Of a stretch of DNA of 64,000 nucleotides, positions 56,065 to 64,000 are shown piece by piece. Each line of letters starts with the position of its first letter. The first letter of the stretch is position 1. The notes beneath the pieces were generated by a model, which was not told the DNA's origin, did not search any database, and saw nothing but the letters and a program-made list of their open reading frames with translations. A program made the translations under genes and the position numbers. Origin of the DNA: Corynebacterium nuruki S6-4 (GTDB taxonomy: Bacteria; Actinomycetota; Actinomycetes; Mycobacteriales; Mycobacteriaceae); contig NZ_CP042429.1 in NCBI RefSeq assembly GCF_007970465.1, positions 186,001 to 250,000 on the forward strand, given 5' to 3'.

Positions 56065-57714
56065 TCAGCCGACCTCACCGCGCTGCCGCGGGTGGCGCAC
56101 CACGATCACGGTCCGGACGCCACGGGCCCCGGGCAGGTCCGGGCGGGCGAACAACTGCTCCATCGCGGTGGTGCCGGCCTCGTCGAGGTGCTCGAACGGT
56201 TCGTCGAGCAGCAGCACCGGCGCGTCGGTCAGCAGCATCCGGGCGAGCAGCAGCCGGCGGCGCTGCCCACCGGACAGACTTCCGGCGCCCCCGCTGAGCA
56301 CGGTGGACAGCCCGTCGGGCAGACCGTCGACCCAGTCGTCGAGCCCGACGGCGGTGAGGACCGCGTGCATCTGCCCGTCGGAGGCGGTCGGCGCCCCCAC
56401 CGCGAGATTGTCGCGCACGGTGGTGAGGAACACGTGGGCGTCCTCCGGCAGGTAGGCGATGGTGCGGTGCAGCTGCTCCGGGTCCGCCGCGGCGAGCTCC
56501 CGGATGTCGGTGCCGTCGAGACGGACCGCCCCGGAGACCGGGGGGATCAGCCCGGCGAGGGTCAGCAGCAGGGTGGTCTTGCCGGACCCGGAGGCGGCGG
56601 TGACCGTCTTCCTCACCCCGGCGGGCAGATCCAGGTCGACCTCGCCGAGGGGACCGTCGTGGCCGTAGACCAGGTGCGTGGCGGTCAGCTCCGGCACGGC
56701 GGCCGGCACAGCTACCGGTGCATCCGGTGCAGCGGCCCCGGCCGGGGGCTCCGGGGGCTCCGGGAGCTGCCGGGTGGCGTCCGGGTCACCGACGAGTTCC
56801 CGCAGCCGGCGTCCGGCACCCCGGGCGCGGGTGACCGCCACCGCGGCCTCCGGCAGCGCCGAGGTCGCCTCGAACGCGGAGAGCGCCAGCAGCACCAGCA
56901 CCCCCAGCCACTGCGGGGAGTGGCCGGGGTAGGCGGTCACCGCGACGCACAGCACCCCGAGCGCGGTCGCCGCGGAGGCGAAGACGGTCAGTCCGGCGCC
57001 CGCGGCATCGGCGGGGGCACCGGCCTCGGCGGCGTCCGTCAGACCGCGGGAGGCGCCCGCGGCCCGGCCCAGCTCCCCGTCGAGCCGGCCCCGGATCCGC
57101 AGCGAGGGGGCGTCCGTGAGCACCCGGTCGACCGCGGTCGCGTAGTCCCGGACCGCCGCAGCACGGCGGCGTTCGGAGGTCTGCACCGACCGGCCCACCA
57201 CCCACGGGGCCGCGACCCCGGCGATGAGCAGTCCGACGGTCAGCACGAGCGCCGCCGACGGCGACAGCAGTGCGGTGAACCCCACGGAGATCACCGCGGT
57301 GACCAGGGCGACAAGGGCGGGCACGATGCCCCGGACGATGACGTCGGCCACCGCGTCCACATCCGCGGTGAGCCGCGAGGTGAGGTCACCCCGGCCCAGC
57401 CGGGCGGTCCGGGTGACCGGGGCGAGGCTCAGCGCCCGGTAGGCGGTGACCCGGGCCTGTGCGGCGCAGCGCAGCGCCAGTGAATGGGAGGCCAGCCGGT
57501 CGATGTAGCGGAACACCGCCCGGGAGATGCCGAGTGCCCGGACGGCGGTCACCGCCACGGTGAGGTCCATGACCGGCGGCATCTGCCAGGCCCGGGTGAT
57601 CAGCCAGGCGGAGACGACGGTGAGGCTCAGCGCGGCGAGGAGCGTGACCGTGCCCGAGAGCACCGGCCACACCAGGTCCCGGGCGCGCAGCCCGGTGAGG
57701 GTACGGAAGGTCAT
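56065..57714 (-). CDS. cydC: CydC subunit of the cysteine/glutathione ABC exporter
   Basis: 549 residues: six N-terminal helices, then an ATPase with Walker A ASGSGKTT, signature LSGGQRRRLLLAR and Walker B APVLLLDEPFEHLD. CydDC is needed to assemble cytochrome bd and exports reduced thiols in E. coli. The start overlaps the cydD stop (ATGA). A Pro/Ala-rich linker (about 340-365) joins the two domains. Last gene of cydABDC. Confidence 0.9.
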   Translation of the reverse strand: MTFRTLTGLRARDLVWPVLSGTVTLLAALSLTVVSAWLITRAWQMPPVMDLTVAVTAVRALGISRAVFRYIDRLASHSLALRCAAQARVTAYRALSLAPVTRTARLGRGDLTSRLTADVDAVADVIVRGIVPALVALVTAVISVGFTALLSPSAALVLTVGLLIAGVAAPWVVGRSVQTSERRRAAAVRDYATAVDRVLTDAPSLRIRGRLDGELGRAAGASRGLTDAAEAGAPADAAGAGLTVFASAATALGVLCVAVTAYPGHSPQWLGVLVLLALSAFEATSALPEAAVAVTRARGAGRRLRELVGDPDATRQLPEPPEPPAGAAAPDAPVAVPAAVPELTATHLVYGHDGPLGEVDLDLPAGVRKTVTAASGSGKTTLLLTLAGLIPPVSGAVRLDGTDIRELAAADPEQLHRTIAYLPEDAHVFLTTVRDNLAVGAPTASDGQMHAVLTAVGLDDWVDGLPDGLSTVLSGGAGSLSGGQRRRLLLARMLLTDAPVLLLDEPFEHLDEAGTTAMEQLFARPDLPGARGVRTVIVVRHPRQRGEVG

Positions 57715-59291
57715 GACGCCACCTCCTGCGCGGTACCGACCGCGATGACCCGGTCGGCCGCCGCGGTGAGCAGCGGATCGTGGGACGCCGCGACGACCGT
57801 CGCGCCCTCGCGGGCACACCGGCGCAGCCGGTCGACCATCAGCCGCGCGTTGGCGGTGTCCAGGTGCGCGGTCGGCTCATCGAGGACGACGAGCTCGCGG
57901 CCCAGTTCCAGCTCGTCGGCGACGGCGACACGCTGCCGCTGGCCGAGGGAGAGTCCGGAGGTGTCGCCGACCGAGGCGGCGTCCAGCACCGGGCGCTGCG
58001 GCAGATAGGACGTCCGGTCCCACAGCTCCCGCCCGGTGAGCACGCCGGTCCGGTCGAGGCACACGGCGGTGCCGTGGACCCCGTCGGTGACGATGCCGAG
58101 CAGGGCGAGCAGGGCGGTGGACTTGCCGGAACCGTTGGCGCCGGTGAGCACGGTCAGCGCGCCGGGGTCGGCGGTACCGGTGACGTCACCGGGGCGGGCA
58201 CCGTCCCGGCCGTCGACGCTGAGCCCGTCGAAGACGACGCGGACACCGTCGGCGGGCAGCGAGGGTACCGGCCGGACGGCCGGCGCGGCGGCGTCCGGTG
58301 CGGCGTCCGGTGCGGTGGTGGTGCCGGAGTTGAGCAGGGTGAGGATCTCGCCGACGGCGACGAAGCCGTCGCGGGCGTCGTGGAACCGGGCGCCGACCTG
58401 GCGGACCGGGTTGTAGACCTCCGGGACGATGATGAGCACGCACAGTCCCGCCGCCAGCGTCATCGACCCGTCGAGCAGCCGGAAACCGATCCCGACGGCG
58501 ACGAGGGCGATGGACAGGGTGGCGAGGAACTCCAGGACGAAACTGGAGAGGAACGCGATGCGCAGCACCGCCAGGGTGGAACTGCGGTGCCGGTCGGACA
58601 GCCGCCGGATCTCGTCGGCGGGGGAGCGCAGCCGACCCAGGGCACGCAGGGTCGGCAGCCCGGTGATGAGGTCGAGCAGCTGGTCGGCGAGGGTGCCGAG
58701 GGCTTCGAGCTTGCGTTCGGTCAGTCCGGCGGTCAGGGTGCCGACGAGCCACATGAACAGCGGGATCAGCGGGAGGGTGACCAGGGCGATGAGTGCGGAC
58801 CCGGCGTCCAGCCACCAGACGGTGACGAGGACCGCGGGGGTGGCGATCGCCGTGCTGACGAGTGCGGGGAGGTAACCGGTGAGATAGGGGCCCAGCCCGT
58901 CGATGCCCTCGGTGAGCAGGGTGCGCCACCGGGGGCGGTCCACCTGCCGGGGGTCGGTGACCGCCAGGGCACGCAGCGCGCGGTCCCGCAGGTCGCGGGT
59001 CGCCTGACCGGCGGCGCGCCGGCCGTAGCGCTTCTCCGCCCAGGCGAGCACGGCGCGCAGCACGACGAGGATGCCGAGGGTGACCAGTGGGCCGGTCTCG
59101 TCGGCGAGGTCGATGGCGGTGCCGTCGGCGGCGTCGGTGATGACCCGGGCGGCGACGGTACCGGTGAGCACACCGGCGGCGACGAGACAGACGGTGCGGG
59201 CGGCGGTCACCGCGGCGAGCAGCAGGATCCACCGGCGTGCGTCACCGGACAGCCGCAGCAGGCGGGCGTCGACGGGACCGGGCACGGTCAC
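57711..59291 (-). CDS. cydD: CydD subunit of the cysteine/glutathione ABC exporter
   Basis: 526 residues: membrane domain, then Walker A GANGSGKST, signature LSLGQRQRVAVADEL and Walker B LVVLDEPTAHLD. The signature has Leu for the usual second Gly (SLGQ). GTG at 59291 lies behind AGGAGGT and overlaps the cydB stop (GTGA). Confidence 0.9.
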   Translation of the reverse strand: MTVPGPVDARLLRLSGDARRWILLLAAVTAARTVCLVAAGVLTGTVAARVITDAADGTAIDLADETGPLVTLGILVVLRAVLAWAEKRYGRRAAGQATRDLRDRALRALAVTDPRQVDRPRWRTLLTEGIDGLGPYLTGYLPALVSTAIATPAVLVTVWWLDAGSALIALVTLPLIPLFMWLVGTLTAGLTERKLEALGTLADQLLDLITGLPTLRALGRLRSPADEIRRLSDRHRSSTLAVLRIAFLSSFVLEFLATLSIALVAVGIGFRLLDGSMTLAAGLCVLIIVPEVYNPVRQVGARFHDARDGFVAVGEILTLLNSGTTTAPDAAPDAAAPAVRPVPSLPADGVRVVFDGLSVDGRDGARPGDVTGTADPGALTVLTGANGSGKSTALLALLGIVTDGVHGTAVCLDRTGVLTGRELWDRTSYLPQRPVLDAASVGDTSGLSLGQRQRVAVADELELGRELVVLDEPTAHLDTANARLMVDRLRRCAREGATVVAASHDPLLTAAADRVIAVGTAQEVAS

Positions 59292-60418
59292 TCACCTCCT
59301 GTGACGGTGTGCGTGGTCGGCGGGGTTGCCTGCGGGGGTTCCGGGGCAGTGGTGGTGGCACCGGTGGAACTGTCGGCGGGTGCCGGGGTCCCGACCGGGG
59401 CGGCGGTGATGCGGCGGCGGAAGACCCAGTAGGTCCAGCCCTGGTACAGCAGCACCAGCGGCAGGACGAACACGGTCGCCCACGTCATCACCGTCAGCGT
59501 GTAGTGCCCGGAGGCGGCGTTGCGGATGTCGAGACCGGTGCCGTCGGCCAGGGTGGTGGGCATCAGCCACGGGTACAGCGAGCCGAACAGCAGCACCACG
59601 GTGCAGACCACCGTGACGGCGGTGGCGGTGAACGCGGTGCCGTCGTGGTGGCGGAGCATCGCGGCCACCGCGGTCAGGACGCCGACCACCGCGAGGACGG
59701 TGACGGCCCAGGTCCACGGCTTACCGTGGGAGAGCTGCGTCCACAGCAGGAATGCCGTGCCGGCGACGGCGGCGAGCACACCGACCGGGGTGATGAGCCG
59801 TCCGGCCCGGTCCCGGACCTCGCCGGCGGTCTTCAGGCGCAGGAAGCTGAGCCCGTGCAGCAGGAAGACGGTGGCGAAGGCGGCGGCCCCGAGCAGGCCG
59901 TAGGGGTTGAACAGGCCGAGCAGGGTGCCCAGGTCACTGGACATGTTCAGGTCGGCATCGACCGGGACGCCGCGGACGAGGTTGGCGAAGGCGATGCCCC
60001 ACAGTACCGGTGGCAGCCAGGAGCTCACGGACACCGCGAGGTCGCAGCGGCGGCGCCAGGTCAGGCTGCCGACCTTGCCGCGCCATTCCAGTCCGACGAC
60101 CCGGACGATGAGGGCGACGAGGATGAGGAACAGTGGCAGGTAGAAGCCGGAGAACAGGGTGGCGTACCACTCGGGGAAGGCGGCGAACAGGGCGCCGCCG
60201 GCGAGGATGAGCCAGACCTCGTTGCCGTCCCACACCGGGCCGATGGTGCGCAGTGCGGCGGTCCGGCGGGCATCGCGGGCAGTGCCGTCGGTGTCACGGC
60301 CGCCGAGGAACGGCAGCAGCATGCCGACGCCGAAGTCGAATCCCTCCAGCAGGAAGTACCCGGCGAACAGGCAGGTGACGAGGATGAACCAGAGGACGGG
60401 GAGATCGATACCGGACAT
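59288..60418 (-). CDS. cydB: cytochrome bd oxidase subunit II
   Basis: 376 residues, about eight or nine helices, beginning with LPVLWFILVTCLFAGYFLLEGFDFGVGMLLPFL, the conserved first CydB helix, and containing GPVWDGNEVWLILAGGALFAAFPEWYA. The final 45 residues are a Pro/Thr/Ala-rich cytoplasmic tail. ATG at 60418 is 2 bp after the cydA stop. Confidence 0.96.
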   Translation of the reverse strand: MSGIDLPVLWFILVTCLFAGYFLLEGFDFGVGMLLPFLGGRDTDGTARDARRTAALRTIGPVWDGNEVWLILAGGALFAAFPEWYATLFSGFYLPLFLILVALIVRVVGLEWRGKVGSLTWRRRCDLAVSVSSWLPPVLWGIAFANLVRGVPVDADLNMSSDLGTLLGLFNPYGLLGAAAFATVFLLHGLSFLRLKTAGEVRDRAGRLITPVGVLAAVAGTAFLLWTQLSHGKPWTWAVTVLAVVGVLTAVAAMLRHHDGTAFTATAVTVVCTVVLLFGSLYPWLMPTTLADGTGLDIRNAASGHYTLTVMTWATVFVLPLVLLYQGWTYWVFRRRITAAPVGTPAPADSSTGATTTAPEPPQATPPTTHTVTGGE

Positions 60419-60420
60419 GG

Positions 60421-62001
60421 CTAGACGCTCCTTCCGGCGGTGACGGGATCAGTGGAATCAGTGGACTCGGCGGACTCGGTGGGATCGGTGGCGGCGGGTG
60501 CCGTGGTGAAGTGGACCGGCTCGGCCGGTCCGGCGTCGCCGTCGACGGTCGGACCGTCTTCGACGGGCGGTCCGGCGAGCACGGCCCGGCGCACCAGCCA
60601 GAACCAGATCACGGCGAGCACCGCGTAGAGCAGGGTGAACCCGATGAGGGTGACGATGACGGTCCAGGGGGCGTGGTCGGACACGCCCATGTCGACGGTC
60701 ATCCGGATCAGTTCGGTGTTCGGGTCACCGACCGAGTCCGGGTTGGGGTGGACGATCCAGGGCTGGCGTCCCATCTCGGTGAAGACCCAGCCGGCGGAGT
60801 TGGCCAGGAAGGGGGTCGGGATCGCGATGAGGGAGATCCAGCGGAAGGCCGTCGCGGCCCGGCCGGAGGGGATCCGGCCCTTCCTGGTCAGCAGCCAGCT
60901 CAGGGCGGCGAGGAAGAGGGAGACGACCATCAGTCCGATCATCATCCGGAATCCCCAGTAGGTCACGAACAGGTTCGGTGAGTAGTTGCCCGGACCGTAG
61001 AGCTGTTCGGCCTGCCGTTGCAGGTCCTCGACACCCTGCAGTGTCACACCGCTGAACTTCCCGTCGGCGAGGAAGGGCAGCACCCACGGCAGCTCGATGA
61101 GGTGCCGGACAGAGTCACAGTCGTTGTGGGTGCCGATGGTCAGGACGGAGAACATCGGGTCGGTCGCGGTGTGGCACAGGGACTCGGCGGACGCCATCTT
61201 CATCGGCTGCTGGACGAACATGAGCTTCGCCTGCATGTCGCCGGTGATGAACAGGGCCACGGCGGAGACCACGGTGGTCCACCAGCCGAGCCGGTGGGCG
61301 GGCCGGTGCATGTCGTGGCGGGCGACCTCGGGCGCGAGCTGACCACCCTCGGCGAGCTTGCGCATCGCGGCGCGGTCGCGGACCATCCACCAACCGCTGA
61401 CGCCGAGGACGAACGTGCCCGCGGTGAGCAGGGACCCGGCGACCGCGTGGGGGAACGCCGCCAGTGCCGTCGGGTTGGTGAGCAGGGCGATGATGTCGGT
61501 GAGTTCGGCGCGTCCGGTGTCCGGGTTGTACTCGGCGCCGACCGGGTGCTGCATGAACGAGTTCGCCACGATGATGAAGTAGGCGGAGAGGTTCACGGCT
61601 ACCGCGACGATCCAGATGCACGCGGTGTGCAGCCAGCCGGGGAGCTTCCCCCAGCCGAAGATCCACAGTCCGAGGAAGGTGGATTCGAGGAAGAAGGCGA
61701 CGAGGCCTTCGAGGGCGAGCGGGCCGCCGAAGACGTCACCGACCATCCGCGAGTACTCGGACCAGTTCATGCCGAACTGGAATTCCTGGACGATGCCGGT
61801 GGCCACGCCGACGGCGAAGTTGACGAGCAGGACGGTGCCGAAGAACCGTGTCGCCCGGTACCACGCCGGTTTCCCGGTGACCTGCCAGAACGTCTGCATC
61901 AGGGCGACCATCGGCGCCAGCCCGATGGTCAGCGGAACGAAAATGAAGTGATAGACGGTGGTGATGCCGAACTGCCACCGTGAGATGTCGACGACATCCA
62001 T
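60421..62001 (-). CDS. cydA: cytochrome bd oxidase subunit I
   Basis: 526 residues; carries hemes b558, b595 and d and oxidises menaquinol with high O2 affinity. Heme ligand His18 lies in SRWQFGITTVYHFIFVPLTIG; a second His is in AFPHAVAGSLLTAG; the GRQPW motif (EMGRQPWIV) is present. The Q-loop is short. The Ser/Thr/Asp-rich C-terminus is an extension. ATG at 62001 follows GGAGGAATG. First gene of cydABDC. Confidence 0.96.
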   Translation of the reverse strand: MDVVDISRWQFGITTVYHFIFVPLTIGLAPMVALMQTFWQVTGKPAWYRATRFFGTVLLVNFAVGVATGIVQEFQFGMNWSEYSRMVGDVFGGPLALEGLVAFFLESTFLGLWIFGWGKLPGWLHTACIWIVAVAVNLSAYFIIVANSFMQHPVGAEYNPDTGRAELTDIIALLTNPTALAAFPHAVAGSLLTAGTFVLGVSGWWMVRDRAAMRKLAEGGQLAPEVARHDMHRPAHRLGWWTTVVSAVALFITGDMQAKLMFVQQPMKMASAESLCHTATDPMFSVLTIGTHNDCDSVRHLIELPWVLPFLADGKFSGVTLQGVEDLQRQAEQLYGPGNYSPNLFVTYWGFRMMIGLMVVSLFLAALSWLLTRKGRIPSGRAATAFRWISLIAIPTPFLANSAGWVFTEMGRQPWIVHPNPDSVGDPNTELIRMTVDMGVSDHAPWTVIVTLIGFTLLYAVLAVIWFWLVRRAVLAGPPVEDGPTVDGDAGPAEPVHFTTAPAATDPTESAESTDSTDPVTAGRSV

Positions 62002-62155
62002 GGGCTCATTCCTCCACGACTGGTGTTCCCGGCCCGGCGGACTGCCGGGCCTCTGGACGGGGCCGGACATCGGCGTCCGGATTGTCCGTCTGTAGAAAGG
62101 GTCGTCCGGGCCGGGGACGGAGTTCCGGTGGGGCGATCACCTCTACCCGCAATCT

Positions 62156-62234
62156 TAAGTCGACTTATGCATGACTGGGGGTGATGTCCTAGCCATCACA
62201 TAAGTGATAACTCAATGCATAACAGCTGGTTATG
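62156..62234. promoter_or_regulatory. palindrome cluster in the cydA-nirB divergent region
   Basis: Within the 459-bp gap (62002-62460), an AT-rich stretch carries three palindromes: TAAGTCGACTTA (62156-62167), ATCACATAAGTGAT (62195-62208) and CATAAC-AGCTG-GTTATG (62218-62234). Their position between an oxygen-limited oxidase and a nitrite reductase suggests redox or nitrate regulators. None is a perfect TGTGA-N6-TCACA site. The remainder of the gap holds no ORF I can support. Confidence 0.55.
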
Positions 62235-62460
62235 TTGCGGGGTGACCGGTCAGCCCGTCCGGCATGCGTCCCCGGCGGGTCGGCCGTGTTGCGCCGGTGT
62301 GTCCGGCACCGGGGCCTGCCGCAGGTCCGTGAACCGGAGGTTAAACAGTGCTCTCACGGCTCAACAGCTCCGACTGCGCCGGTTAGCGTCCTGTCCAGAC
62401 CGACCCGCCCCGCATCAGGACCGACGGTGACGGGGTCACGACGACGGAAGGACCGGCACA

Positions 62461-64000
62461 ATGACCAGCACAGCGACCAGCATGACGACCGGCACGGCGA
62501 CCGGCACGGCGACCGGCACAGACCGGAGCAACGACGGTGACGTCACCGGGGGAGGCATCGTCATCGTCGGCCTCGGCATGGTCGGCCACCGCACCGCCGG
62601 GGAGATCCTCGCCCGCGACCCGGCGGCGCGGGTGACCGTGGTCTCCGGCGAGCACTGTCCCGCCTACGACCGGGTGGCCCTGTCCAGTTACGTCGGCAAC
62701 TGGGACCGCGGCCTCCTCGAATTCGACGCCCTCCCGGCAACTGTCGACCGCATCGACGGCACCGCGACGGCGGTCGATCCCGGGACGCGGACGCTCACCG
62801 TGACGGACGCCGCGGGTGAGACCACCGACCTGCCCTATGACCACCTCGTCCTGGCCACCGGCTCCCACGCCTTCGTCCCCCCGGTGCCCGGCCACGATCT
62901 GCCGCACTGCACCGTCTACCGGACCCTCGACGACCTTGACGGTATCCGCGAGACCGTCGAATCCGCCCGGGCGCGGCAGCTGACCGCGGCAGGCACAGAC
63001 GGCACAGGCGGCACAGGCAGCACGGATGTCACGGTGCGGGCCGCGGTCATCGGCGGCGGGCTGCTCGGTCTCGAGGCCGCGAATGCCCTGCGACTGCTCG
63101 GCGCCGAGGCCCACATCATCGAACGCTCGCCCCGGCTCATGCCCATCCAGGTCGATGCCCCCGGTGGCGCCCTGCTCGCCGACAAGATCCGGGAACTCGG
63201 CGTCCGGGTCCACACCGCGGCGACCACCGACGCGATCACCGTCAGCACCGTCGATCCCGAGCGGCTCGACATCGCCCTCTCGGTGGAGACCGACGGCACC
63301 GGAGAGACCGGCGGCCGCCTCACCCTCACCGTCGACATCGTCGTGTTCTCCACCGGGGTGCGCCCCAACGACCAGCTCGCCGGCCCCGCCGGCCTGGCCA
63401 CCGCACCGCGCGGCGGCATCCTCGTCGACCGCGACTGCCGCACCTCCGACCCGCACATCAGCGCCGTGGGGGAGTGCGCCGCCGTCGACGGGGTCTGCTA
63501 CGGACTCGTCGCCCCCGGCTACACCACCGCGACCATCGTCGCCGACCGGCTCACCGGGCGCACCCACACCCCGTTCGAGGACCCGGACATGTCCACCAAA
63601 CTGAAACTGCTCGGCGTGGGGGTCGCCAGCTTCGGCGACGCCCACGCCGTCACCCCGGACGCCCGCGCACTCAACATCACCGATCCGGTGACCGGGGTGT
63701 ACAAGAAGCTGGTCATGGCGTCCGACAACGCGACCCTGCTCGGCGGGGTGCTCGTCGGTGACGTGGAGGCGTACTCGCTGCTGCGCCCCATGGTCGGGGC
63801 CGCACTGCCCGGCGACCCGGTGTCCTTCATCGCACCGGCCGGGGCAGGCGCCCCGGAGGTCGGCGTCAGCGCGCTGCCGGACGCCGCCCAGATCTGTTCG
63901 TGCAACTCGGTCACCAAGGGCGAGCTGTGCGGGGCGATCCACGACGGCGCCCACTCCGTCGGCGACCTCAAGACCTGCACCAAAGCCGGCACCAGCTGCG
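62461..64000 (+). CDS. nirB: nitrite reductase (NADH) large subunit, 3' partial
   Basis: 513 codons are visible before the window ends; full NirB is about 840. Order: FAD Rossmann loop IVIVGLGMVGHRTAGE (after a Thr/Gly/Ala repeat start, TATGTATGTD), NAD loop VIGGGLLGLEAANALRLLG, FAD tail region ISAVGECAAVDG, and a BFD-type [2Fe-2S] domain with CSCNSVTKGELC and CTKAGTSC. The siroheme/4Fe-4S half lies beyond the edge. It reduces nitrite to ammonium in the cytoplasm. ATG follows GGAAGG. Confidence 0.92.
   Translation, partial: MTSTATSMTTGTATGTATGTDRSNDGDVTGGGIVIVGLGMVGHRTAGEILARDPAARVTVVSGEHCPAYDRVALSSYVGNWDRGLLEFDALPATVDRIDGTATAVDPGTRTLTVTDAAGETTDLPYDHLVLATGSHAFVPPVPGHDLPHCTVYRTLDDLDGIRETVESARARQLTAAGTDGTGGTGSTDVTVRAAVIGGGLLGLEAANALRLLGAEAHIIERSPRLMPIQVDAPGGALLADKIRELGVRVHTAATTDAITVSTVDPERLDIALSVETDGTGETGGRLTLTVDIVVFSTGVRPNDQLAGPAGLATAPRGGILVDRDCRTSDPHISAVGECAAVDGVCYGLVAPGYTTATIVADRLTGRTHTPFEDPDMSTKLKLLGVGVASFGDAHAVTPDARALNITDPVTGVYKKLVMASDNATLLGGVLVGDVEAYSLLRPMVGAALPGDPVSFIAPAGAGAPEVGVSALPDAAQICSCNSVTKGELCGAIHDGAHSVGDLKTCTKAGTSC

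Noticed and set aside
62190..62212. GlxR (CRP-like) site between cydA and nirB
   Set aside because: The palindrome is ATCAC-N4-GTGAT, with half-sites in the opposite order to TGTGA-N6-TCACA.

Overview
The window comes from a GC-rich actinobacterium, almost certainly a Corynebacterium. The order mnmA, ligA, an ACT-domain gene, gatCA, pfkA, gatB, lysE/lysG, a uvrA-like gene, ilvD, an mscCG-type channel, ilvBNC, serA, an alpha-mannosyltransferase and leuB is, from memory, the Corynebacterium glutamicum order. An MhuD-type heme oxygenase, a NirB nitrite reductase and cydABDC are also present. I do not name a species.

Layout. 1-9.7 kb: end of an ATP-grasp gene, tRNA thiolase mnmA, a MetE-like protein, heme-degrading mhuD overlapping an ABC-F gene that has its own leader peptide, ligA, a 40-residue small ORF, a DnaQ-like exonuclease and ilvA. 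9.7-11.2 kb: a putative PD-(D/E)XK nuclease bracketed by 47-bp palindromes. 11.2-18.1 kb: ACT protein, gatCA, TetR, NUDIX, MFS exporter, pfkA. 18.1-19.6 kb: a second putative nuclease of the same family, bracketed by 98-bp palindromes. 19.7-33.2 kb: bile-acid-type symporter, gatB, pntAB, glutathionyl-hydroquinone reductase, DoxX protein, lysE/lysG, uvrA-like gene, atypical SDR. 33.2-41.6 kb: ilvD, PH-domain protein, mscCG, and ilvBNC behind a peptide attenuator. 41.8-44.1 kb: an IS30-family element with an oversized transposase, which seems to have landed in a repeat. 44.4-52.2 kb: zinc CDF exporter, serA, marR-MFS, mannosyltransferase, leuB and a small membrane protein. 52.3-56.0 kb: secreted lipoprotein and lipase, higBA toxin-antitoxin, gene remnants, a small membrane protein, a DUF1801 protein and a second copy of the IS-associated repeat. 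56.1-64 kb: cydABDC read leftward, a palindrome-rich divergent control region, and the first part of nirB running off the end.

How it works together. The core is branched-chain amino-acid biosynthesis (ilvA, ilvD, ilvBNC, leuB), serine entry (serA), basic amino-acid export (lysE/lysG), turgor/glutamate efflux (mscCG), glutaminyl-tRNA amidation (gatCAB) and redox balance (pntAB, cyd, nir). Many genes show the same start layout: a TAnnnT box 6-8 nt before the start codon, the signature of leaderless transcripts. That layout also exposes three tiny upstream ORFs, before the ABC-F gene, the DoxX gene and ilvB.

The most unusual feature is the pair of related putative nuclease genes, each enclosed by its own fixed-length palindromic repeat family. 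The two repeat families share sequence words, and a solitary 98-bp copy lies next to ilvD. I see no CRISPR array, rRNA or tRNA gene.
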